DNA of 64,000 bases from Camellia lanceoleosa (GCA_025200525.1 CM045758.1:6692580-6756579); one strand, 5' to 3'. Counted from the first letter of the stretch, positions 32,545 to 44,063 are shown. Notes: generated by a model not told the origin, from the letters alone. Numbers and translations are program-made.

Positions 32545-34304
32545 AGAATTCCTTGCCAAGCTGATGTTGCTCACCAAGAAGGAAGTTGTAGAGCGGACCT
32601 TGCTCGCCTTCTTTGGAATTCCTTGCCGACCTGATGTTGCTCGCCAAGAAAGAAGTCGCGGAGCAGACCTTGCTCGCCTTCTTTGCAATTCCTTGCCGAG
32701 CTGATGTTGCTCGCCAAGAAGCAAGTCGCGGAGCGGACCTTGCTCGCCTTCTTTGGAGTTCCTTGCCGAGCTGATGTTTCTCGCCAAGAAGGAAATCGCA
32801 GAGCGGACCTTGCTCACCTTCTTTGGAATTCCTTGTCGAGCGGATGTTGCTCGCCAAGAAACAAGTAGCGGAGCGGACCTTGCTCGCCTTCTTTGGATTT
32901 TCTTGCCGAGCTGATGTTGCTCGCCAAGAAGCAAGTCGCGGAGCGGACCTTGCTCGCCTTCTTTGGAGTTCCTTGCCGAGTTGATGTTGCTCGCTAAGAA
33001 GCAAGTCACGGAGCAGACCTTGCTCGCCGACCTTGGTGTTCCTTGTCGAACAGATGTTGCTCGCCAAGAAAGAAGTCGCGGAGCGGACCTTGCTCGCCTT
33101 TTTTGGAGTTCCTTGCGGAGCTGATGTTGCTCGCCAAGAAGGAAGTTGCGGAGCAGACCTTGCTTGCCTTCTTTGGAGTTCCTTGTCGAGCTGATGTTGC
33201 TCGCTAAGAAGCAAGTTGCGAAGCGGACCTTGCTCGCCGACCTTGGTATTCCTTGCTGAGCTGATGTTGCTCGCCAAGAAGGAAGTCGCGGAGCGGACCT
33301 TGCTCGCCTTCTTTGGAATTCCTTGCCAAGCTAATGTTGCTCGCCAAGAAGGAAGTCGCGGAGCGGACCTTGCTCACCTTCTTTGAAGTTCCTTATCGAG
33401 CTGATGTTGCTCGCCAAGAAGCAAGTCGCGGAGCGGACCTTGCTCGCCGACCTTGGTGTTCCTTGCCAAGCTGATGTTGCTCGCCAAGAAGCAAGTCGCG
33501 GAGCAGACCTTGCTCGCCTTCTTTGGAGTTCCTTGTCAAGCTGATGTTGCTCGCCAAGAAGCAAGCCGCGGAGCAGACCTTGTTCTCCGACCTTGGTGTT
33601 CCTTGTCGAGCTGATGTTGCTCGCCAAAAAGGAAGTCGCGAAGCGGACCTTGCTCGCCTCCTTTGGAATTCCTTGCCGAGCTGATGTCGCTCGCCAAGAA
33701 GGAAGTTGCAGAGCGGACCTTGCTCGCCGACCTTGGTGTTCCTTGCCGAGCTGATGTTGCTGGCCAAGAAGGAAGTCGCGGAGCGGACCTTGCTCGCCTT
33801 CTTTGGAGTTCCTTGCTGAGCTGATGTTGCTTGCCAAGAAAGAAGTCGCGGAGCGGACCTTGCTCGCCTTCTTTGGAGTTCCTTGCCGAGCTGATGTTGC
33901 TCGCCAAGAAGGAAGTCGCGGAGCAGACCTTGCTCGCCTTCTTTGGAGTTCCTTGCTGACCTGATGTTGCTCGCCAAGAAGCAAGTCGCGAAGCGGACCT
34001 TGCTCATCGGCCTTGGTATTCCTTGCTGAGCTGATGTTGCTTGCCAAGAAGGAAGTCGCGGAACAGACCTTGCTCGCCTTCTTTGGAATTCCTTGCCGAG
34101 CTGATGTTGCTTGCCAAGAAGGAAGTCGTGGAGCAGATCTTGCTCGCCTTTTTGGAGTTCCTTGCCGAGTTGATGTTGCTCGCCAAGAAGGAAGTCGCCG
34201 AGCGGACCTTGCTCGCCGACCTTGGAGTTCCTTGCTGAGCTGATCTTGCTCGCCAAGAAGGAAGTCGCGGAGCGGACCTAGCTTGCCAACTTTGAAGTTT
34301 CTAA
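32545..34304 (+). repeat. About 25 copies of a 70-bp tandem repeat
   Basis: The consensus unit begins GCTGATGTTGCTCGCCAAGA, continues AGGAAGTCGCGGAGCGGACC and ends TTGGAGTTCCTTGCCGA; successive copies are spaced 70 bases apart. Some copies replace CTTCTTTGG by GACCTTGG, so two sub-variants alternate irregularly. It lies between the broken gag and the polypurine tract, where autonomous relatives have pol and 3' UTR. The plus strand has stops, but the minus strand is open over long stretches in all three frames (up to 330 codons at 33331-34323) because 70 is not a multiple of three and the unit has no antisense stop. Confidence 0.93.
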
Positions 34305-34380
34305 ACCGAGCAAAGTGAACCACTGAGCAGAAAGTCTAGCCCGACCTTGTAATATAATTCCGGTCACGCAAATGCGGACA

Positions 34381-34395
34381 GAATTAAGGGGCAAT
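34381..34395 (+). promoter_or_regulatory. Polypurine tract of Element 1
   Basis: GAATTAAGGGGCAAT directly before the 3' LTR, where plus-strand DNA synthesis would start. The same 15 bases occur at 47460-47474 in Element 2. Confidence 0.8.
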
Positions 34396-35154
34396 TGTGA
34401 GGGAGATTTCACAATCTCGGCCTGGGCCGCAGTTCTGGCCGAGCTCTATGTGGTCCAAGCATATTTGGGCCGAGCTGGGTTAGGCCGAACATGTTTGGGG
34501 CCGTGATAGCTTGAGCTTGGCCGAAGAAGGTTTTGCTTGGTGGAGGGCCAGGATCATGTTGAACCGAGCTGCCTGAGTTGCTCGGCCGAGATGATTGCCA
34601 GACGCTCCGATTTCCATGGTTCGCACGTTTAGCCCGGCTGGAAAGGCCTTCGGTTTACCAGCTTGACCAGTCTTGAGCTTGGCTATACCGGAATGCAATC
34701 GAGCTCGGTCGTCATTGAGCTCAGCGAGAGGAGCACGGTCGTGAAGGTCAGCTTTAGTGTGGAAGGCCGAGGTGACTCCGCCGGGCTGCCGAGCTCCGCC
34801 GATATATCCTAACAGTTTGGTTAGGTGGTGATTGCTGGATTTGTGCTGATAGATGGGATAGCAGCATCACGTGTCGAGAGACTAATGGGAGTAGATTTGG
34901 GGTGCAGAATGTATATAAGCGAGTCTGCGCCCCCTATGCTATATAGATGACATTTTGGTGATATATACACTAAACATAACTCAGTTCTAACTCTCTCTAT
35001 CTATCCCCTGGTGTGTACTAACTTGATCGTCGGAAGGGTTTTCCGGCCACACCCCGCCGGGTAGCTCATCGCCGTTGTGCTCGTAGGTCGATCGGACAGA
35101 CAGGAGCTTGGGAGAAAGGAGTGCGGGCTTGCCGGAATATTTGCTCCCTGTACA
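34396..35154 (+). repeat. 3' LTR of Element 1
   Basis: Starts TGTGAGGGAG and ends CCCTGTACA before the GATAC target duplication; close copy of the 5' LTR. Confidence 0.9.
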
Positions 35155-35159
35155 GATAC

Positions 35160-36474
35160 ATACCCTGTGCACTATATGGTTTGCCAAACAAAAAAATTAC
35201 TTGAACTTTAAGTGAAGATTGCAATGTTTTCCCCCAGTACATGGGAAACAAAAGCAAACAAACAAACAAGACAGAAGAGCAATATCCGACTAGGACAAAT
35301 GACTAAAGTATAAATTTCCAAATCTAGACTGGGGTAGGCTTCCAAGGTTAGCCAATAAATCATCAGCTGCATGTTTTTCTCTCAAAACACGAACATGGTC
35401 ATTTGCTATCTTCTTCATTATGTGAGCACAATAGGACCCATATGAAAACAATGTGCTACCTTTAGTCTATTAGGATACCTCTATAGTGGGGACTCTAGTG
35501 TTAACATATACATTTTTTCTATACCTTTTGTAGTGGGGACTCTAGTGTCAGTCCAGTTGGATCTAAATTGAACCAAAATTCACTCCAAAAGGAGAAAAGC
35601 TAGTTGCAACTTCTATGAAGTAACAATTTGACTAGAGGCCTTCGATATTATAGCATATGTTGCAACTTCCAAGAAGACCAAAGAACAGCCAAGCAACCAC
35701 ACCACCAACAAATCTGGAATGTTGCCTAAGGTGAAATTTGGCAACTTCTCGTTCAATATAACACAAAAAATGACATAGAATCCAGTCGCAGTAACAAGCA
35801 TAAAAGCTCGAAATAAAATGACCATTCCATAACCATTTTCCATAGTGGAATCATTGCCGCAAGAAAACCCGATGAAAACCCAAATGTGAACAATATGAAC
35901 GAAAAGAAATGAGATGGCCACATGTTACGGTGCAATATATCTCAAACTTTGAGTATGAGCTTTTCATACCCAGCATACTGATTAGGCAAAGCGTAAAGAG
36001 CTGCAAATATAGTAGTTGCCACTAAATCCCTGAATCCCTGAATCCCACTACCCTAACTTGTTTTGTGACGAGGATCGTTTTGTTTGCATCTATATTGTTC
36101 TCTTGGTTGTTGCCTACTGTGCTATTCTGATGATCCATGGGTTGCGTCCCATTATTTTTTGGTTGAATCTGAATCACGTTTAACTATATTAGACGAGCTT
36201 AAAAGATTTAACTCCAATTTGGCAATAGAATCAAGGTGCATTGCATTATTGTTAAGATTTTCTATTGTTAATTAGGCTTTTTACACTTTTATCAAAATTT
36301 CGCTTGTAGCAAACTCAAAGTAAATTCTACCAGTTTCTTTTCTCAATCTAAAAAATAAAAAGCCATGTGTTTTTTGGAGACAAATTTAAGAGACTAATTA
36401 CAAAAAAATTTAAAAGAAAGAAAAAAATTTGTGCTTACGTATGAAACTCAGAGAGAGACCTCATATACACCTTC
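35160..36474. other. Host spacer between Element 1 and the old Copia LTR
   Basis: Low-copy-looking, moderately AT-rich DNA. The only notable content is the hydrophobic minus-strand frame at 35613-36025. The phrase GGGGACTCTAGTGT occurs twice (35488-35501 and 35535-35548). No other exon is recognised. Confidence 0.45.
35613..36025 (-). pseudogene. Unrecognised membrane-protein fragment
   Basis: A 102-codon frame (35921-35613) encodes several hydrophobic segments (FLFVHIVHIWVFIGF; ILFRAFMLVTATGFYVIFCV; LLVVWLLGCSLVFLEVATYA). Upstream, another frame at about 36025-35948 reads ATTIFAALYALPNQYAGYEK before a stop. The order of segments weakly recalls the PGG membrane domain at the C-terminus of plant ankyrin proteins, but the PGG motif itself is absent. 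Product unknown; the break between frames suggests a decayed gene end. Confidence 0.3.
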
Positions 36475-36713
36475 TGTTGGGATGCAAAGTATATTTGATA
36501 AGAGTTTGGGCAAGTTAGGAAGGGAATTTAGAAAGAAAAGTAGGATAATAGTGCCAATATGATAAAACTTGTTTAATGCAAATGATTACAAGTCTAGATT
36601 TCTTACATAGAAAATTTAAGCACATCAAGCTCTATTTATAGGGCTTCTCCACTAACCTGTCCTCTCCTAGAGAGGTCTGATTTTTCTATATATCACCCAA
36701 CACCATCATTATA
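36475..36713 (-). repeat. Distal half of an old Copia LTR, split by Element 2
   Basis: Read on the minus strand, this piece runs from TATAATGATGG through CTATAAATAGAGC (TATA box) to GCATCCCAACA (LTR end, 36475). It continues the LTR that begins TGTTAAAATG at 48255, once Element 2 and one copy of the target duplication are removed. Confidence 0.75.
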
Positions 36714-37344
36714 TAAGAGGGTAATTTTTGTGTGAACTTGGGCCGAGCTAAAACCACATAGAAAATGGACCGAGCTATAGGCTGAGGTAATGGCCTGCAT
36801 AGATTTGTCCTTGATCCCGTCAGTTCGGTCAAGGATGTCTGCTAGTAGCCTGGTCTGGGTGCTCTAGACCGAGATATAGGTGGAAGGAGAACCGAGCTAT
36901 ATGCCTAAGGTAACACCGAGCTAAGTGAGCACGGTTAAAACTGGTGTAAAGCAAGGCAATGACAGCTCGGTTGTGCTACTACCAGACCGTGGTTGAACCG
37001 TCTCATATGGTTAAACAGTGAGGAGGATGTAAAAAGATAAGCATTATCTTTGTGATTCCTAGGAGGACCCTACTAAAGAGAGTTGAAGTCCTACTAAGAT
37101 TGTGCTAGGTGGAATCTATATAAGCTCATGACAGGACTTATGTACAGGTATCACAATTTTTACTCTCAAATACATAGAGCTTTTGTGTCTATTGTCTATT
37201 TACTAACTTAGGCATCAGAGAGGTTTCCAACACACACCCGCCGTTAGCTCACGTTTGTGTTTCCAAGTAGCAAAGTGACGACATTTGGAGGAGTGCAAAC
37301 TTGATCAACATGATTATACGAGAAGATTATTTCATGCTCGTAGA
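36714..37344 (+). repeat. 5' LTR of Element 2
   Basis: Starts TAAGAGGGTAATTTTTG (the terminal TG has become TA) and ends GCTCGTAGA before the primer-binding site. TCTATATAAGC at about 37116 is a likely TATA box. Confidence 0.88.
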
Positions 37345-37414
37345 ATTGGCGCCGTCTGTGGGAAGAACAAAGAACAAGACCTTTTGATCAAGTTTTCCTC
37401 ATTGGTTGAAATCA

Positions 37415-39030
37415 ATGGCGCACAATGAAGATTTGCCACAATCGGCTATTGATGGGAAAATCTCGGAGGGGTGCGGGAGGCGCGAAGGTTTACCTTCTAT
37501 TCCACCCATGGCAGAATTAGACCCCCAGTGACGGAACTCCCGGAGGGATACACGAGAGAGATGGGGCACCAGTTCTCATCGTTCTCAAAGTCCTGAAAGG
37601 CAGAGGCGGATGTTGGATTCTCAGGTTCTGGAGGATCGCGTAAGGGAGCAAGACGAATTAATAAAGAGGATGGCGACATACATGGAGACTATAAAGCGCT
37701 AGATAAAGGGTAAAGGGGTGGTGACGGAAGAGGGACGCAAAGGCAATACGCTCTCTTACCACTCAGAAGATCGTAGCAGACAAGTCACACCATCACAAGC
37801 TGAAAGTAGGAGCCTCGGAACAGGCGACACTCAATCAAGGACTTCCAAGACTCGTTACTCCAGGTCTGAGAAAACGAGGACTGAAAGGTCGCATATGGAA
37901 AGAAGTAGCTATCGGCCCTTGCATACACATCAAACGATATCTAGGCACACAGAGTTGCCTAGGTCAGTAGACCTGCGAATAGTGCTTAAGGAGAGGGCCC
38001 GATGAAAGGAGGACACCAGGCCAGGGCTCACGACCCTCGTAGGGTTTCAGCCCTACAACGATTGGCCCCTAGGACACATGGGAGTGTTGAGGTAGGGATG
38101 CTAATGCTACGCTTTGCGTACGAACCAACAGATAAAGTGTTAGCAAGGTTACAGAGCTCGCCGTTCGTTCCAGCAATTGAGAACGCACCACTACCCTCAG
38201 GCTTCCACCAGCCCAAATTCACTACTTATGAGGGGAAGTCAGACCCCTACATGCACTTAAACCACTTTTGCCAGGTTATGGCAGTATACCAGCGAAACGA
38301 GGCTCTAATGTGTATCTTGTTTCCTTCCAGCCTTGGTGACCTGGGTCTAACATGGCTCGAAAGGTTGTCAGAAGGCAACATAGCCTCATGGGCGCAGTTG
38401 GCAGAGGCGCTTGTGACTAGATTCAGAACAAATACCAAGACACCAGTGGAGATTGACCAGCTACTCTTCATTGACATGGGCGAGAAGGAAACATTGAGGT
38501 CTTACAACAGTCGATATTGGGAGACTTTTAACTAGATTGGGGATTGCCCTACAAACCTCGCCATCGCACAGTACAGACGGGGTTTACCGGTCGGTAACAA
38601 GTTGAGGGATTCAATGACGACGATGCCACCCCTTATGATGGAGGCCCTAATGGAGAGAGTGCATTAATATATCCAGGTAGAAGAAGATAGCGCCCGCGCT
38701 AAAGCAAAATTTAGCACAACAGCGATGTCGAATAAAAAGACTACAGCAAAAGTCAATACGATAGAATAGCTATGCAAGAATAGACGAGGCAGACGAGCCA
38801 ACGGAGAGGGCCCTCAAACAAGGAAGTTGAGAGTTCGTACTGCCATTACCACAGTATTCAACAAACCTATCTACTGGATTCTTAGCGAGATACGCGATGA
38901 ACCCTTCGTTCGGCGGCCAGCCAAGTTGGGAGAAGCACAAAGAGGTTACGATGAGAGGTACTGTTGCACCTTCCATGATGAAAAGGGGCACTGAACTGAA
39001 AATTGTACACCATTGAGGCAACATCTGGAG
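37415..39030 (+). pseudogene. Broken gag of Element 2
   Basis: Opens MAHNEDLPQSAIDGK, similar to the Element 1 start. Stops occur at about 37530, 37702, 38002 and 38533. The Retrotrans_gag core (PSGFHQPKFTTYEGKSDPYM through LAEALVTRFRTNTKTPVEID) lies at 38190-38470. A zinc-knuckle-like segment CCTFHDEKGH*TENC follows at about 38970-39010, its tryptophan-type position changed to stop. It would bind and package element RNA if intact. Confidence 0.85.
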
Positions 39031-39114
39031 GAGTTAGTGGCCATTGGTCACCTGGACCAGTATATAGAAGGGGGAACATAGCCAGCCCCCCAGGACCACA
39101 ACAGGCCGAGCTGG

Positions 39115-39960
39115 ATGTCGGTCGACGGTCCACCCCAAGGCATAATCAACGTTATACATGGGATTGTCGAACCTGAGTGGGTATGTGAGCTCAGAGGGAT
39201 GATCAAAAAGGTTGAGCACTTGAGGGAGGTACTAAGTGCACAACCTACCGTCAAAAGGGAAAAAACGGAGGCAACGAACGTCATATTCTTCTCAGACAGG
39301 GATCTAGCAAGGCTACATTGCCCTCACAATGACGCACTGGTGGTCACTTTGCTTGTCAAGAATTTCGACATCAAACGAATTCTGATTGACCAAGGAAGCT
39401 TATGCAAGATAATGTACTACGAGACCTTCAAGCAACTAAAATTGGAGGACAAAGACTTGGCGCCTGCGACATCTCCCCTCGTCGGTTTCAACTCAATGCC
39501 AGAATAGCCAGTGGGCAAGATAATTCTGTCAATCAAGACAGGAACAATGACAAAACAGGTGGAATTTTAGGTATTGAAGGTCCCTTTCACTTACAACATA
39601 ATCTTGGGAAGAGCATGGTTGCACGCTATGCATTCGGTGGCATCAACCTACCATCAGGAACTACGATTCCCCAACAAAACTAGAGTGATTGAAAAAGTCT
39701 TAGGAGACCAAATTATGTCGAAATAGTGCTTCGTCATGGTAAACGATAGCCGTGTTGCAAAAGGGTTTGTATAGATGGTGGAGGAGCTAGAAAGTAACGA
39801 ACTGTTTGCAAATGTTAGCAAAGCAGCCAAACAGAAGGCAATGGAAGACTTGGTAGAGGTAAGGATAGATGAAAAGAACCCAGAAAAGTTCTTTTTGCTC
39901 AGCTCGTCTTTGTCCAGCACTGAGAGAATAGAGGTCATGGAATTTTAAACCTCTAACATT
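39115..39960 (+). pseudogene. Broken aspartic protease region of Element 2
   Basis: ATNVIFFSDRDLARLHCPHN then DALVVTLLVKNFDIKRILID with QGSLCKIMYY is the retropepsin-like region of Gypsy Gag-Pol. The catalytic triplet is DQG instead of the usual D-S/T-G. A flap-side ILGRAWLHAM follows at about 39600-39630 after two stops. The linker to RT (VWTPYDMPGIDP) is at 39970-40010. Confidence 0.75.
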
Positions 39961-40095
39961 GAAGTGTTTGTTTGGACACCGTACGACATGCCTGGCATTG
40001 ACCCTAATTTCATCTACCATCAGCTTAATGTCGATCCAACTACTAGGCCAATTATATAGCAAACTTGCCGATCAACACTCCACCACACAGAGATA

Positions 40096-41380
40096 GTGGC
40101 GGAGGAAGTGGGACACTTAATAGAGACAGGAGCAATCAGAGAAGTACACTATCCCAGGTGGATCTCCAACACTGTAGTAGTGCCAAAAAAGAATGGCAAA
40201 TGGCGTGTTTGCGTGGACTACAAAACAATTAACAAAGCATGCCCAAAAGACAGTTTTTCCTTACCACGAATAGACCAATTGGTGAACCTGACAACAGGGC
40301 ATAACCGACTTAGCTTCCTTGATGCATATCGAGGTTACCATCAGATTGCTATGTATGAACCGGACCAGGAGGTCACATCGTTTAGAACACCTAGAGGACT
40401 ATACTGTTACAAGGTCATGCCCTTTGGCCTAAAGAACGCAGGGGCTACATTCTAACGGATGGTCACCAAAATGTTTGAACCATTGTTAGGCAGAACAATG
40501 AAGGCTTACATAGATGACATGGTGGTCAAAAGCAAAGATGAGAAGGACCATCTCAGGGACCTAGATGAAATGTGTCAAATTTTGAAATCCTACAAGTTGT
40601 ATCTAAACGCATCTAAGTGCGTATTCAGCGTAGGGTCAGGCAAATTCGTGGGCTTTCTAGTGACCAACCGGGGTATAGAAGCTGATCCCTCTCAGATCAA
40701 AGATATCCAAGATCTTGAGAGGTCCAACACAGTCAAAGAAGTACAACATCTCACTGGTCTAGCAGCCGCACTCAACCGGTTCATAAGTCGGTCTTCAGAC
40801 AAGTGTCGACCATTCTTCCAAGCACTAAAGGCCAAATTTGAGTGGGATGATGAGTATGACCGCACCCTAGAAAGCTTGAAAGACTACATGACCTCTCCTC
40901 CATTGTCAGTAACCCCGGTACTAGGAGAAGAGCTCTTTTTGTACTTAGCAATTTCACAACATGCAGTCAGCGCAGTGTTGGTCAGAGCGGAGGGAATACA
41001 ACACCTGTCTATCTTTTATGCTAGCAAGACTTCCCTGGGCGCTAAAACAAGGTAACTTCTGTTGGAAAAGCTAGCCTTAGCTTTGAGGATGGCCTCAAGA
41101 AAGTTGTCACACTATTTCTATGCCCATACCGTGATTGTCCTAACGGCTTTCCCCTTAAAAGCCTTGTTTGAGAGGGCAAATTTTTCTGGACGAATCTTGA
41201 AATAGGCAGTGGAGTTGGGGCAGTTCGATATTAAGTTTCAACCAAGAACCGCAATAAAAGCCCAAGCTTTGGTAGACTTTGTGGCTGAGTTCATGCTAGG
41301 AAGTCATCATGTCTGTCTGATCGATTTGACCGGGACAATCGAAAGAAAGGAGGGAAGTGCCGTGGGAACTACGTAGCCCC
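40096..41380 (+). pseudogene. Reverse transcriptase and first RNase H of Element 2
   Basis: RT blocks in order: KKNGKWRVCVDYKTINKACP, SFLDAYRGYHQI (first catalytic Asp), FGLKNAGATF, then a TAG at 40456, then [11 protein letters not shown] with the YIDD catalytic pair at 40507-40518, and the thumb-like [20 protein letters not shown]. The RNase H connection reads [16 protein letters not shown], then stop, then LLLEKLALALRMASRKLSHY and QALVDFVAEF. The two open pieces are 119 and 198 codons. Apart from single-base stops the domain is nearly full length. Confidence 0.9.
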
Positions 41381-41599
41381 CAAAGTAGGACGCCTAGCTG
41401 CATAGCAAGCCATATAGGTTTGAGGAGAGGGAAGAAGGAACAGACCATGCCATTCTCAGCAGGGACTTACCAAAAAGTAAAGACTTGAGGCAGTCAGACA
41501 GTGAAGATCAAACCCCGACAGCGGACATCGACCTAAAAGAAACATCAGTAACACCCCTGATCCTAAGGCATCATCCGATCCCTCTACTTGCTGGAAACT

Positions 41600-42240
41600 A
41601 TTTGTCGGAGAGATGTGGAAACTCTTCGTGGATAGAGCATCCAACAGGTACGGTGTAGGACTTGACATAGTCCTCATCTCACCAGATGGCCTAATAATTG
41701 AACAGACAGTCAACCTTGGCTTCCTAGCATCCAACAACGAGACGGAGTATGAAACATTGCTAGCAAGTTTAAAATCCGCACTTTACATGAAGGCCACTGA
41801 GTTGATGGTGTACAGTGACTCCCAGTTGGTAGTCAACCAGATTTTAGGTGACTACGAGGCAAAAGATGATAGTACCAAGAGTTGGTCAGAAAAGAGAGCA
41901 TGAAGTTCGAAGTAGTCCGGATAGAGCAAATCGGACGAGAGGAAAATAGTAGAACAGATGAACTGGCTGGTTTTGCATCAATGGTAGATACATTTATCCC
42001 ACACCCATTACTGATCGACTTCCTATCCAGATCAAGTATTGAAGAACCCGAAGCAGCCGAGGCATGTTGTGCCGAACTAGGCCATTTGTAGATGGACCCC
42101 ATCATAGTATTTTTAAAAGATAGCATCTTGCCTGAAGAAAAAAAAGAAGCCAACAAAATTAGAACAAAATCACAGTGATTTTGGCTCTCTCCATCACTCG
42201 CATTGTACAAAAAATCCTTCACAAGACCTTACCTAAAGAG
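41600..42240 (+). pseudogene. Second (archaeal-type) RNase H and start of integrase region, Element 2
   Basis: [31 protein letters not shown] and [20 protein letters not shown] hold the acidic residues of an RNase H fold (Asp in FVDRAS, Glu in NETEYE, Asp in YSDSQ). It follows the usual Gypsy RNase H, the additional RNase H typical of Tat elements. Downstream DPIIVFLKDSILPEEKKEAN and LYKKSFTRPYLK are the lead-in to the integrase zinc-binding region. The sequence breaks off at about 42240, and no HHCC or DDE integrase follows. Confidence 0.85.
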
Positions 42241-42249
42241 AGCCAAAAC

Positions 42250-44063
42250 ACCCCTATGTTGGAGTCGTGCAACTGACCGAGCTTTTCGACTGCAGCCTTC
42301 CACTGCACTTGAAAAAAATGTCTTTTGTAGCCTCACACTGCTGGACATAGGTCTCTTCGCTTTCCTTGTAGCCACGGTCCTTCGCACTTTCCATCTCTTT
42401 TTGCAGTGCCTTTATTTCGGCGTCCTTCTTCTTTTCGAGCTTAGCAAGTTCCCCCAGGTACCTATCTTTTTTCTTAGCTAGGGCCTTTTGTTTGTCAGAC
42501 TTAGCTATGTTGAGTTGCTCAGTGAGTTTTTTGTTTACAGCGCTTAGCTCAGCCAGGGAAGCCTTTAGGGTTTTTAGCTCGGCCTCTTTTGTCTTGACCT
42601 TGGCGACAGCTGCCTTGGCTGTCTTTCGCAGTTCGATCACACGTTGGTGGGCAGTGTAATTTTTCTAGATGGCCTGCAAAATGTACAAAAGGGTAAGTTT
42701 TAAACAGCGCAAATAGATGACTAAAAACAACAGTTTTATTGAGAAGACTAGAATTTACCAGGACCATCGACTTCGTGGTAGACCGAATCGCCTTTAGCTT
42801 GGTCAAGCGTTCATGCCTTTCCATATCAGCTGGAAGGCACAGACTTTTGGATAGGCTGAAAGTGAGTAGGTGATCTTTCTCGGCGGTGACAGTGTCAGCC
42901 GCGGTAACTGCATTGCCTTTGTAAGTCACGGCCGCCGCCCACTCCGAAGATGAGCTAGCATGGCCGATGGTGTCAACCCCTTAATTGGGTTGGGTTATGG
43001 TTGGCTCGATTTCTGGTGGTTTGGTGTCCTCTTCATCTATCAGCCGTTGCGGTTCAGAGACCGAGGTTCGCGGCCTCTTGTTGGGCCGAGATAAGGTAGC
43101 TCGGGAGGAGGGCAATGTAACAACCATTCCTAAGGTTTGACCGGTTGTGGTTTGCTCGGTCTGGACCCCAATGTCTGATTAGGATGCCTACTCATGTCTT
43201 TAAAGCCTGTACGGCTCTCCTCTTGGCCATTTCTTACTCTTCGGTCAAAGGGATGAGGTTGATCTGGGACAAGGTGGGGTTCGGTTCGGGTGATGATTCA
43301 AGAAGAAAATCAATGACCCTTGTTTTTCTCCTTCCACTATATCAGTAGGTCGGCTCGAAGTTTAGGAGCTCGGCTCAATCTCGGTGGCAGTATCCGAGGG
43401 CGGCGTGAAGGGCATCTTGATTAGCGTTGGCGTAATGTGTTTTAAGTTGGTTTAAATTTACAGAAGAGAAAGGCAAGGAACGTAGTGGGTTAGCTTGGTG
43501 ATTAATTAAAGCAACAAAGAAAAATTGAACCGAAGTGTTCTTACCAGCGGTCCCTTTATTCTAGTTTATATTGTAGCCCGATATTTGGGCTTCTTGGTCT
43601 TCAAAATTACTAGAAACCCAAAGGAAGTCGTCGTCATTCAAGTCTTTATCCGATGTGTTTTTTTTATAATTTTTTCTCGGCCTCTTCTTACTCGAAGGTA
43701 GTACACCCAACCATCGTCATTTTGGCCGAGCAAATATTGATGAAATAGCTCGGCTAATCCGAGGTTGAGGCCGAGCCTGTAGTTTAGCTTGGCGATGTTG
43801 TTTATTATTCTGTAAGTATTTGTGGAAAGTTAGGTTGGACACAATCTTGTCTGGCGAAGGAATTCACATACAAGGGGTTGTACGGGGAACTAAAGCCCGA
43901 CTTCTACAATTGATATCACTATGAAGGGGACAAAACTCGGTTTTTCCCAAGGTTTGGTGTCTAGCTTGGCTAAAGAGAGGTGGACGTCCTCAGGAATATG
44001 GTAGTCCCTACGAAATTCGGCCATGGCTCTAGGCGAGTCTACTAGGAGCCGGTATTTACCCAT
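42250..44063 (-). pseudogene. Antisense extra ORF of Element 2 (gypsy-type transposon protein + coiled coil)
   Basis: Read on the minus strand it starts at ATG 44063: MGKYRLLVDSPRAMAEFRRD, then YHIPEDVHLSLAKLD and FVPFIVISIVEVGL. This parallels the Element 3 extra ORF (EFDIPTDVHLRLAKEDD, FPVVAFIECGLRFPL), of the family annotated in Pfam as putative gypsy-type transposon (PF04195). Stops and frame changes follow. The C-terminal part (42640-42254) is a coiled coil (KTKEAELKTLKASLAELSAV). Biochemical role unknown; such ORFs in Tat elements are transcribed against the pol genes. Its 3' end abuts the truncated pol directly. Confidence 0.78.

Larger units (their letters stand above)
30304..35154 (+). 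mobile_element. Gypsy Element 1: gag-only LTR retrotransposon with a 70-bp repeat array
   Basis: LTRs 30304-31064 and 34396-35154 (TGTGAGGGAG...GTACA) are flanked by GATAC on both sides (30299-30303, 35155-35159). The primer-binding site TGGCGCCGTCTGTGGGAA (31067-31084) directly follows the 5' LTR, and the polypurine tract GAATTAAGGGGCAAT (34381-34395) precedes the 3' LTR. The interior carries a broken gag and then the tandem array; no protease, RT, RNase H or integrase. Primer site, polypurine tract and gag match Element 2, so Element 1 looks like a non-autonomous derivative of the same lineage. The LTRs differ by scattered substitutions, so it is not recent. Confidence 0.92.

Noticed and set aside
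32545..34304. Regularly spaced repeats resembling a CRISPR array
   Set aside because: The 70-bp units are contiguous and similar along their whole length; there are no unique spacers, and the context is a plant LTR retrotransposon.
36714..36724. Element 2 as lacking a proper 5' LTR end
   Set aside because: The TA start is a one-base change from TG; alignment with the 3' LTR and the ATTATA flanks fix the boundary.
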